A stretch of 6,267 bases of DNA from Microbacteriaceae bacterium (lineage in GTDB: Bacteria; Actinomycetota; Actinomycetes; Actinomycetales; Microbacteriaceae): positions 1 to 6,267 of the forward strand of contig JANRET010000036.1 of the NCBI GenBank assembly GCA_030725885.1, read 5' to 3'. Shown one piece after another: positions 1 to 5,763 of the stretch (the stretch's first letter is position 1; every line of letters begins with the position of its first letter). Position numbers and translations under genes: made by a program. The notes beneath the pieces were generated by a model. It was not told the origin of the DNA. It searched no databases and worked only from the letters and a program-made list of their open reading frames with translations.

Positions 1-7
1 AAATAAG

Positions 8-940
8 GTGGGGCAAGTTGACGCGACGGCGGTGCCCCGGTTCGCCGGGGCACCGACCTTTGCTCGACTTCCCCGCCGTGATGAAGTAGCACGAGCCGAC
101 ATTGCTGTGCTGGGTATTCCGTTTGATGCGGGAGTGAGTTACCGCCCCGGAGCACGATTTGGGCCCGGGCACATTCGCGAATCCTCGCGTCTGTTGCGCC
201 CCTACAATCCCTCCCAGGACGCGATGCCGTTTGCTCTCGCCCAGGTGGTCGACGCGGGCGACCTCGGCGTGAACCCGTTCGACATCGCCCAGGCGATTGA
301 CCAAATCGAAGCGGGAATGGACGAACTCACGGCCGACGGAACCACCGTGGTAACCCTCGGGGGCGATCACACGATCGCGTACCCGATTCTCAAATCGCTT
401 CACAAAAAGCACGGTCCGATCGCGGTCATTCATTTTGACGCCCACCTGGACACCTGGGACACGTACTTCGGGGCGCCGTTGACCCACGGAACCCCTTTCC
501 GACGGGCAAGCGAGGACGGATTCCTCGACCTCACGGGCTGTCTTCACGTGGGGATTCGCGGACCGCTGTATTCCGACAGCGACCTGGCCGACGACACGGC
601 GCTCGGTTTTCAGGTGTTGCGCTCGACAGACGCGGACGAGCTGGGAATCGACGAAATGATCACGCGCATGCTGGCGCGCGTGGGCGACCGTCCCGTGTAC
701 GTCTCGATTGACATCGATGTGATGGATCCCGCGTTCACCCCGGGCACGGGCACACCCGAAGCGGGGGGACTATCGAGTCGCGAGATGTTGCGCATGGTTC
801 GGGCGCTCAGCGGCGTCAACCTTATCGGGGCCGACATCGTCGAAGTAGCGCCCGCCTACGACCACGCCGAAATCACGGGGATTGCGGCGGCACACCTCGC
901 CTATGAACTAATCACCGTTCTGGCTCGGAGGATGGCGTGA
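8..940 (+). CDS. speB: Agmatinase-family ureohydrolase (binuclear Mn enzyme)
   Basis: This is a cytoplasmic ureohydrolase of the arginase/agmatinase family, which hydrolyses a guanidino compound to urea and an amine (agmatine to putrescine in classical SpeB). The full metal-binding set is visible: His121 in GGDHT, Asp144/His146/Asp148 in FDAHLDTWD, and Asp235/Asp237 in SIDIDVMDP. The acidic VEVAP segment (Glu279) and the family block [12 protein letters not shown] are also intact. At about 310 residues the length is normal. The GTG at 8 is the first start in the window, but the frame is open back to the left edge and no ribosome binding site is visible. Related actinobacterial proteins often carry about 15 more N-terminal residues, so the true start may lie outside. 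The stop overlaps the start of the next gene by 4 bp. The family is certain; the substrate is not, because guanidinobutyrase, guanidinopropionase and guanidine hydrolase share these motifs. Confidence 0.93.
   Translation: MGQVDATAVPRFAGAPTFARLPRRDEVARADIAVLGIPFDAGVSYRPGARFGPGHIRESSRLLRPYNPSQDAMPFALAQVVDAGDLGVNPFDIAQAIDQIEAGMDELTADGTTVVTLGGDHTIAYPILKSLHKKHGPIAVIHFDAHLDTWDTYFGAPLTHGTPFRRASEDGFLDLTGCLHVGIRGPLYSDSDLADDTALGFQVLRSTDADELGIDEMITRMLARVGDRPVYVSIDIDVMDPAFTPGTGTPEAGGLSSREMLRMVRALSGVNLIGADIVEVAPAYDHAEITGIAAAHLAYELITVLARRMA
927..931 (+). promoter_or_regulatory. Ribosome binding site for the NTF2-like gene
   Basis: GGAGG lies inside the last codons of the ureohydrolase gene, 5 nt before the GTG at 937. 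It supports the GTG start and a translationally coupled GTGA junction. Confidence 0.7.
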
Positions 941-1332
941 ACCCGAAGGAACAAATCCTTGCTGCCGCAGCGGCGATCGTCGACAACTTCGGCCACCATC
1001 GAACAGCGGAATACTTCGCGGGTTTCGCCGCGGATGCGACGTTCGTGTTTTATACGCACACCGCCCGACTCAATTCGCGTGCAGAGTATGAAGCCCTGTG
1101 GGCATCGTGGGAGTCGGACGACGGTTTTCACGTCCACGGTTGCCGATCTCGGGACCAGCACGTCCAGTTGATGGGCGAGTCCGCCGCGGTGTTCACCCAC
1201 TATGTCGAGAGCGACATCGAGTTTGGTAGCGAAACCTCGACCATTCGCGAACGCGAGACCATCGTTTTTGAGCACCGAAATGGGTCGTGGCTCGCTGTTC
1301 ACGAGCACCTATCGCCCGAAGCCGCCGGCTAG
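937..1332 (+). CDS. NTF2-like / SnoaL-like domain protein
   Basis: This small soluble protein of 131 residues has the layout of the NTF2-like superfamily (SnoaL/DUF4440 type). An N-terminal helix ([15 protein letters not shown]) is followed by [16 protein letters not shown], a second helical stretch around EYEALW, and beta strands ending in [18 protein letters not shown], which is the typical closing pattern of this fold. Members may be small enzymes (cyclases, isomerases), ligand-binding proteins or steroid-like pocket proteins, and the sequence alone does not say which. The GTG start is set by the GGAGG 5 nt upstream and by the 4-bp overlap with the ureohydrolase stop. The tight coupling suggests the two are made together, and possibly that this protein acts on the guanidino substrate, its product or a derivative; that is inference. 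No signal peptide or membrane segment is seen. Confidence 0.8.
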   Translation: MNPKEQILAAAAAIVDNFGHHRTAEYFAGFAADATFVFYTHTARLNSRAEYEALWASWESDDGFHVHGCRSRDQHVQLMGESAAVFTHYVESDIEFGSETSTIRERETIVFEHRNGSWLAVHEHLSPEAAG

Positions 1333-1337
1333 CGCAT

Positions 1338-1358
1338 TGTTACGCGTCGGGCGTAACA
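1338..1358. promoter_or_regulatory. Perfect 8-bp inverted repeat, candidate operator upstream of cysK
   Basis: TGTTACGC (1338-1345) and its exact reverse complement GCGTAACA (1351-1358) are separated by 5 bp. The repeat sits 5 bp after the stop of the preceding gene and 65 bp before the cysK start, just upstream of the best promoter candidate. A dyad of this size and place suits a dimeric regulator. It could instead be the hairpin terminator of the upstream operon, but no T-tract follows and the stem is only half G/C. I do not recognise the motif as that of a known sulfur regulator. Confidence 0.5.
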
Positions 1359-1362
1359 CAAC

Positions 1363-1391
1363 TTCCGCGATGTACCCTCGCTTTGTAGGGT
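1363..1391 (+). promoter_or_regulatory. Weak sigma-70-like promoter candidate for cysK-cysE-plsC
   Basis: TTCCGC (1363-1368) and TAGGGT (1386-1391) are spaced by 17 bp and would start transcription near 1397-1399. The -10 fits TANNNT, while the -35 is poor, matching only its first two bases. The location in the only intergenic gap makes a promoter here likely, but the exact hexamers are uncertain. A short repeat, ACCCT/AGGGT (1374-1378 and 1387-1391), overlaps the -10. Confidence 0.3.
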
Positions 1392-1410
1392 CGCAGTACG
1401 ACCTCGTCTA

Positions 1411-1417
1411 AAGGGAG
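1411..1417 (+). promoter_or_regulatory. Ribosome binding site of cysK
   Basis: AAGGGAG lies 6 nt before the ATG at 1424. It is a strong site and fixes the start of cysK, the first gene of the operon. Confidence 0.75.
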
Positions 1418-1423
1418 AACCTC

Positions 1424-2359
1424 ATGGCTCACATCTATTCCGACATCACCAAGGCTTTCGGTAACACTCCGCTCGTGCGCCTCAATCGCGTCACGGACGG
1501 TTCTGAGGCCATTGTTTTGGCCAAGCTCGAGTTCTACAACCCGACGTCGAGCGTCAAAGATCGGCTCGCGGTGGCAATTGTGGACGCAGCCGAGGCGTCC
1601 GGTGAACTGAAGCCGGGTGGAACAATTGTTGAAGCGACCAGTGGGAACACGGGAATCGCCCTCGCGATGGCCGGTGCAGCCCGTGGCTATTCCGTCGTAC
1701 TGACCATGCCCGAATCGATGTCCATCGAGCGCCGTGCACTCCTTAAAGGGTTCGGTGCCGAGCTCATTCTCACTCCCGGGCCCGAAGGAATGAAGGGGGC
1801 GGTTGCAACCGCCGAGCGGATTGCCGCCGAACGACCGGGGTCGGTGCTCGCTCGCCAATTCGAAAACGAAGCGAACCCCGCGATCCATCGGGCAACGACC
1901 GCGGTAGAAATTTGGAACGACACCGACGGTGCGGTCGACATTTTTGTTGCGGGCGTCGGTACCGGCGGCACACTGACCGGTACCGGGCAGGCGCTTAAGG
2001 AACGAAAGCCCGAAATCAAGGTCGTGGCCGTCGAGCCTATCGATTCGCCAATCCTCAACGGCGGCACACCCGGCCCGCACAAGATTCAGGGAATCGGCGC
2101 CAACTTCGTCCCGGCAATTCTTGACCGCGAGGTGTACGACGAAGTGATCGATGTGTCCATCACCGATTCGGTGGACATGGCCCGCCGGGTCTCGCGGGAA
2201 GAAGGAATTCTCGCGGGAATTTCCTCCGGCGCGACGGTGTGGGCGGCGCTCGAAGTGGCGAAGCGACCAGAGAATAAGGGTAAGACGATTGTGGTGATTG
2301 TCGCGTCCTACGGAGAGCGTTATCTGTCGACGGTTCTGTTTGAGGGTATTCTCGACTAA
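1424..2359 (+). CDS. cysK: Cysteine synthase A (O-acetylserine sulfhydrylase)
   Basis: This is a cytoplasmic PLP enzyme that joins sulfide to O-acetyl-L-serine to give L-cysteine and acetate, the last step of sulfur assimilation. Key elements are complete: the substrate/PLP entry GNTPLVRL (13-20), the Schiff-base lysine Lys45 in SSVKDRLA, the substrate loop TSGNTG (72-77), the QFENEANP block (145-152), the phosphate-binding loop GVGTGGT (177-183) and SSGA (268-271), whose first serine faces the pyridine nitrogen. The end reads [10 protein letters not shown], as in typical CysK, and 311 residues is the usual length. There is no cystathionine synthase-type extension. The start is fixed by the strong ribosome binding site. 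The stop codon directly abuts the cysE start (TAAATG), so the two enzymes are co-translated, as expected for partners in one two-step pathway. The protein contains no cysteine. Confidence 0.97.
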   Translation: MAHIYSDITKAFGNTPLVRLNRVTDGSEAIVLAKLEFYNPTSSVKDRLAVAIVDAAEASGELKPGGTIVEATSGNTGIALAMAGAARGYSVVLTMPESMSIERRALLKGFGAELILTPGPEGMKGAVATAERIAAERPGSVLARQFENEANPAIHRATTAVEIWNDTDGAVDIFVAGVGTGGTLTGTGQALKERKPEIKVVAVEPIDSPILNGGTPGPHKIQGIGANFVPAILDREVYDEVIDVSITDSVDMARRVSREEGILAGISSGATVWAALEVAKRPENKGKTIVVIVASYGERYLSTVLFEGILD

Positions 2360-2902
2360 ATGACCCCCCTCCAGCGCATTCGCGAGGACCTCGCGATGGC
2401 GATGGACCGAGATCCAGCAACCCGCACTCGAGCCGAGTCGTTCTGGGTGCTCTCCGGGCTTCACGCGGTCTGGTGGTACCGCATGAACCACATGTTGTGG
2501 GGTTGGGGATGGAAATTTATCGCCCGGTTCATTTCGCAGATCGTTCGCTGGTGGACGCTCATCGAAATCCATCCCGGAGCACAGATTGGCAATCGACTGT
2601 TCATCGACCACGGCGCAGGCGTCGTTATCGGAGAAACAGCCGTCATCGGTGATGACTGCATGTTTTATCACGGAGTCACACTGGGTGGTCAAGGGGACGT
2701 CAAAGACGGGCGCCGGCATCCCAAGCTGGGGGACAACGTCACGGTCGGTGCGGGAGCAATCATTCTGGGCCCCATCACTGTTGCCAATAACGCGACGGTT
2801 GGAGCCGGAGCAGTCGTGTTGAAGGATGTTGCGGCCGGTCGAACCGTAGTCGGTGTGCCTGCCCGTGAAATTCCCAATCCGAAAAACCGCGGCCGTTCAT
2901 GA
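2360..2902 (+). CDS. cysE: Serine O-acetyltransferase, short form
   Basis: This enzyme acetylates L-serine with acetyl-CoA to O-acetylserine, the substrate of the CysK encoded just upstream. The N-terminal helical part (1-65) is shortened, with the conserved GLHAVWWYR segment. A left-handed beta-helix of hexapeptide repeats follows (about 66-170). Catalytic His84 lies in [13 protein letters not shown], the second His104 in [12 protein letters not shown], and VGVPAREI closes the helix. The VDIHP aspartate of long CysE proteins is Glu69 here (IEIHP), as I recall from other short CysE proteins. The tail after the beta-helix is only about a dozen residues and ends NRGRS. It lacks the C-terminal isoleucine that docks into the CysK active site in known cysteine synthase complexes. 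No good ribosome binding site precedes the ATG, so translation likely depends on termination at cysK. The stop overlaps plsC as ATGA. Confidence 0.95.
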   Translation: MTPLQRIREDLAMAMDRDPATRTRAESFWVLSGLHAVWWYRMNHMLWGWGWKFIARFISQIVRWWTLIEIHPGAQIGNRLFIDHGAGVVIGETAVIGDDCMFYHGVTLGGQGDVKDGRRHPKLGDNVTVGAGAIILGPITVANNATVGAGAVVLKDVAAGRTVVGVPAREIPNPKNRGRS

Positions 2903-3612
2903 TCAAATTCATCACGCGCCTTCTGTTTCCGCCCATCATCCGGATTCTGTTCTTGGCAAAGGTAGTCGGGCGCGCCAACATGCCCGCTGCGGGCGGCGTC
3001 ATTCTGGCGAGTAACCACTTGTCGTTCTTCGACTCGGTCATCATCACTCTCCTGTCACGTCGACCGGTCTCTTTTCTGGCGAAAGCCGAATACTTCACCG
3101 GCACAGGGGCAAAGGGCTGGTTGTCCAAGAAATTCTTCGAATCCATTGACGCCATTCCGGTCGACCGCCGTTCCGCCTCGGCTGCGCAGGACGCCTTGGA
3201 TGCTGGCCTTGCCCGGCTCCTCGACGGCGATTCTTTCGCCATGTATCCGGAGGGAACGCGCTCGCTGGACGGGCGCCTTTACCGGGGGAAAACGGGTGTC
3301 GCTTGGTTGGCGTTGACAGCGAAGGTCCCCGTTGTTCCCGTCGCGCTGTCGGGGACGGACAAGATTCAACCCGTTGGTTCCACGGGAATCCGATTGGCCA
3401 AACTGCGGGTCGAATACGGGAAGCCGATGGATCTATCCTCGTTCGGCGAACCGACTAGTGGGAAGGCGCGGCGGGAAGCGACGGACGCCATCATGTCCGA
3501 GATTCAGAAAATGTCGGGACAAGAGTTCGCGGGGGTTTACAACGAAAAACCTGCAACAACGGTCAAGGCACGCGTCCGGCGACTGTTCCGGGGTCGGGCT
3601 CCACTGACGTAG
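2899..3612 (+). CDS. plsC: 1-acyl-sn-glycerol-3-phosphate acyltransferase family protein
   Basis: This PlsC/AGPAT-family enzyme is expected to sit at the inner face of the membrane and to transfer a fatty acyl group to lysophosphatidic acid, giving phosphatidic acid. The catalytic HX4D motif is NHLSFFDS (His40, Asp45), the phosphate-binding motif is YPEGTRS (117-122), and [11 protein letters not shown] (144-153) is the fourth family block. The first 24 residues are hydrophobic with a few basic residues ([18 protein letters not shown]) and suit membrane association. The tail is basic (VRRLFRGR). At 237 residues the size is normal. It overlaps cysE by 4 bp (ATGA) and has no separate ribosome binding site, so it is made with the cysteine enzymes, although its chemistry is unrelated. 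Its last 50 bp overlap the end of the oppositely oriented thioredoxin gene. Acyl acceptor specificity cannot be read from sequence; other lyso-lipid acyltransferases share these motifs. Confidence 0.92.
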   Translation: MIKFITRLLFPPIIRILFLAKVVGRANMPAAGGVILASNHLSFFDSVIITLLSRRPVSFLAKAEYFTGTGAKGWLSKKFFESIDAIPVDRRSASAAQDALDAGLARLLDGDSFAMYPEGTRSLDGRLYRGKTGVAWLALTAKVPVVPVALSGTDKIQPVGSTGIRLAKLRVEYGKPMDLSSFGEPTSGKARREATDAIMSEIQKMSGQEFAGVYNEKPATTVKARVRRLFRGRAPLT

Positions 3613-3970
3613 CGGTGGAGTCCAATTCGGCGCGGACGGCGGCCATATCCAACCCGCGGACTTGGGCAATGACGTCCTCTAGGGCCCGTTCGGATAACGC
3701 GCCCGGTTGGTTGAAGAGCAAAATCCCGTCCCGGAAAACCATCAGGGTGGGAATGGACCGAATTCCGGCCATTGCCGAAAGATCCTGATGGGCGTCGGTG
3801 TCAACTTTGGCGAAGGTGATGTCGGGGTTTTTGTCACTGACCCGCTCGAAAATTGGCCCAAATTGTCGACACGGCCCGCACCACGCCGCCCAGAAATCGA
3901 CAATCAGGAAAGAGTCCGCCGCGGTAATTGCCCCCTCGAATTGGCCCCGATCAAATGCGATTGTTGTCAT
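3563..3970 (-). CDS. Thioredoxin with C-terminal extension
   Basis: This cytoplasmic thiol-disulfide oxidoreductase has the classic active site WCGPC (30-34; Cys31 and Cys34) within FLIVDFWAAWCGPC. The KVDTD strand (55-59) and the cis-proline Pro74 in SIPTLMVFRDG are also present, and the fold ends near residue 105. About 30 residues follow (GLDMAAVRAELDS and a Pro/Val-rich end), making 135 residues instead of the usual 105-110. A strong AGGGAGG 5 nt upstream supports the ATG. That ATG overlaps the stop of the sensor kinase gene (4 bp, ATGA), so thioredoxin is the last gene of the regulator/kinase operon. The last 16 codons and the stop overlap plsC on the other strand. No signal peptide is seen. 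It probably serves as a general disulfide reductase; a special link to the two-component proteins is inference. It could have its own extra expression, because its ribosome binding site is strong. Confidence 0.93.
   Translation of the reverse strand: MTTIAFDRGQFEGAITAADSFLIVDFWAAWCGPCRQFGPIFERVSDKNPDITFAKVDTDAHQDLSAMAGIRSIPTLMVFRDGILLFNQPGALSERALEDVIAQVRGLDMAAVRAELDSTATSVEPDPGTVAGRVP
3599..3620. terminator. Hairpin at the convergent plsC/thioredoxin junction
   Basis: CTCCACTG (3599-3606) can pair with CGGTGGAG (3613-3620) with one G-T wobble, giving an 8-bp stem and a 6-base loop that contains the plsC stop codon. No T-tract follows on either strand, so this is a weak intrinsic terminator at best, though high-GC actinobacteria often use such stems. 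It lies within the thioredoxin coding region, where it must also encode protein. Confidence 0.4.
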
Positions 3971-5763
3971 ACCGACCTCCCTGTGCGTCCAATCGTTTCC
4001 AACGATGTCCTGTCCACACTATTCCCGCGTGCCGCGACGAGGGCAACGACGGTGACCGGTTCCCTCGGCAGAATCCGCCACTCCACGCTGAGTTCGTCGT
4101 ACAGAGACATCCCAAGCCCTGGCCGATGATCATCATCGAGACGACGTCCATTATTGGCGGCGGTAATCCGAATCGTGTCGGGTGAGTCCCGCTGAATCTG
4201 GATTGACATCGTCGTCGCGGTTCCGTGGCTAATTGCGTTGGAAATCATTTCCGAGGTGACGATAAGTACCGATTCGGCCGTTTCAGGATCGACAGTCGAC
4301 AAGAGGTCGGGCTTTACCGCGAGTGAAATCTGGCACATCCCCGACCAGAACGCGACGATGTTCGTGATTTTCTCGAGTGCGTCAATCGTCACCAGCGGGT
4401 CGCTGTCAACAGTTTCCAGAACCAGCCCGAGCGTGGCCAACGTGCGCTGCTGTTCGGCGGAATCGAGCGATCCTGAGCCAGAGCCCACCAAACGGGATTC
4501 GGCAAGAACCCGGGACTGGACCGAGGAGTGGAGAGTGTGGGTGAGGTGGCGTTGCCTGAGCCACGCGCGCCGCCGAGCCTCGGACAACTGAAAAGCCATG
4601 TTTCGACGCGTGTTGTCAAGTCGCGCCAATTGAGTCCGCCCCGAATACCAACTGAGGACGATGAGCTGGTAGAGGGCGGCCAGTGCAGGTAAGGCGATGA
4701 AACTCATAAAACCCGCGTCGAAATCTATTCCATCCGGGAACAGGAACGCTTGATTGAACCGGTGCGCGGGAATCCACGCAAGGGACAACACCACCGCGTA
4801 AGTCGCGGCAACACCGAGTGCCGGCCACCGTGTGGCGCCGAAAAGCGCAACAACTAATCGGAGAACGGTAAATACGACCAGACCCGACACAACCGACGCC
4901 GCCACGGCGTTGGCGAGAGGGAGAAGGTCGAGTAGTACCGTTCCCGCGCCGAGAAAAACGCCGAGACCAACAAAGGTGGGGCTCACCTGGTCACGAAAGG
5001 TGGGAGCGGCGGGCTGTACGAGTTGAACTCTGAGAGGAACACGTGCGGTTCGCGCAGGGGCGACGCTCGAGGCGAGAGTGTGGCTCAGTGGACGAATGAC
5101 GTCGGTGGCGAGGGATTTGAGAGCTGTGGTAACTGAATCGCGCGACGTGGGATCGTCGGTGATTTGCCGGGACAATGACTCGACTGCCGGACGGAGGGTG
5201 CCGTCCACCTGATTGAGAAGTTGGGTGTCGCTGGCGGAAATTTCCCCGAGGATTAGGTCGCGCCTGTTTTCGATGGCGGAAATCTCTGTTTGGGTGCTCG
5301 TCGCTCTCTCCTTTGAAAGAAAAAGGCGACTGACAACTAGCGAAACGAGCGCCAACACGGGGGGAAGGCTGAAAGTTGCCAAGAAGAGCCGCGAGGACAG
5401 GTGCGAAATCGTTTCCAAATCGGTGACGTCCATAAAGAGGGACACGAATGTTCCCCGCAGCGCACCCACGGTGAACAGAACGAGCAGAACAGTAGTGAGC
5501 GAGCTGCGAAACTTCGCAGGTAAGGCGATTTTGGCGATAAACAGCAGTAGACCGACCGCGGCCACGGAGACCGCTGCGACACCTGCCGCGACGACCAGGG
5601 AGGGTTCCGCGAGTCGCCCGAGTTCCGAAGCGGTCGTTGGCAGCAGTGTGATCGCGAGATAAATGAAAAGGGTAACGGGTCGAAACACCCATGGGGTTGT
5701 GAGAATGTCGGTGAAGTCACGCGGCCTAAACGGCGCCTCCCGGCGATCGAAATTAGCGACCAT
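3967..5763 (-). CDS. Membrane histidine-kinase-like sensor with two four-span blocks
   Basis: This 598-residue protein reads as a membrane sensor with a C-terminal kinase core. By hydrophobicity I see spans near residues 28-43, 54-78, 88-108 and 127-147. A polar, helix-rich stretch follows (148-260), then spans near 262-282, 284-308, 316-333 and 352-373. The cytoplasmic part begins with a basic helix (RRNMAFQLSEARRRAW) and a dimerisation-like segment, LTHTLHSSVQSRVLAES, in which His412 is the likely phosphoacceptor. The GHKL ATPase domain shows the N-box SEMISNAISHG (Glu505, Asn509), a degenerate G1 box AANNGR (Asn537 where Asp is usual) and the G2 box RPGLGMSL (548-553). It overlaps the response regulator by 11 bp and the thioredoxin gene by 4 bp, so it is likely the partner of that regulator. 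The signal is unknown; there is no PAS, HAMP or recognisable extracellular sensor domain. Residue 477 is its only cysteine. Kinase activity is plausible but not assured. Confidence 0.8.
   Translation of the reverse strand: MVANFDRREAPFRPRDFTDILTTPWVFRPVTLFIYLAITLLPTTASELGRLAEPSLVVAAGVAAVSVAAVGLLLFIAKIALPAKFRSSLTTVLLVLFTVGALRGTFVSLFMDVTDLETISHLSSRLFLATFSLPPVLALVSLVVSRLFLSKERATSTQTEISAIENRRDLILGEISASDTQLLNQVDGTLRPAVESLSRQITDDPTSRDSVTTALKSLATDVIRPLSHTLASSVAPARTARVPLRVQLVQPAAPTFRDQVSPTFVGLGVFLGAGTVLLDLLPLANAVAASVVSGLVVFTVLRLVVALFGATRWPALGVAATYAVVLSLAWIPAHRFNQAFLFPDGIDFDAGFMSFIALPALAALYQLIVLSWYSGRTQLARLDNTRRNMAFQLSEARRRAWLRQRHLTHTLHSSVQSRVLAESRLVGSGSGSLDSAEQQRTLATLGLVLETVDSDPLVTIDALEKITNIVAFWSGMCQISLAVKPDLLSTVDPETAESVLIVTSEMISNAISHGTATTMSIQIQRDSPDTIRITAANNGRRLDDDHRPGLGMSLYDELSVEWRILPREPVTVVALVAARGNSVDRTSLETIGRTGRSV
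3976..3982 (-). promoter_or_regulatory. Ribosome binding site of the thioredoxin gene
   Basis: Read on the minus strand this is AGGGAGG, 5 nt before the ATG at 3970. It lies inside the end of the kinase coding region and is much stronger than the site before the kinase, so thioredoxin may be made in excess over the kinase from the same message. Confidence 0.7.

Noticed and set aside
1374..1391. Inverted repeat ACCCT-N8-AGGGT before cysK as an operator or riboswitch stem
   Set aside because: The arms are only 5 bp with mismatches beyond them, which is likely by chance. It is mentioned only as overlapping the promoter candidate.
1333..1423. A leader peptide or riboswitch controlling cysK
   Set aside because: The gap is only 91 bp. 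It has no short frame with a ribosome binding site and Cys codons, and no room for a known sulfur riboswitch between a plausible transcription start and the ATG.
1340..2719. A 459-codon open frame on the minus strand, antisense to cysK and most of cysE
   Set aside because: Its codons are the exact reverse complements of the cysK/cysE codons. It stays open only because the real genes avoid TTA, CTA and TCA. The translation has no recognisable motif, while the plus-strand genes are complete enzymes.
3707..4129. A plus-strand open frame antisense to thioredoxin and the kinase end
   Set aside because: Low-complexity product with no motif. The minus strand encodes an intact WCGPC thioredoxin with a strong ribosome binding site.
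4991..5692. A 233-codon minus-strand open frame inside the kinase gene
   Set aside because: It is a shifted frame of the same strand within a gene with clear motifs. Its product is Arg/Ser/His-rich, as expected for an out-of-frame reading of GC-rich DNA.
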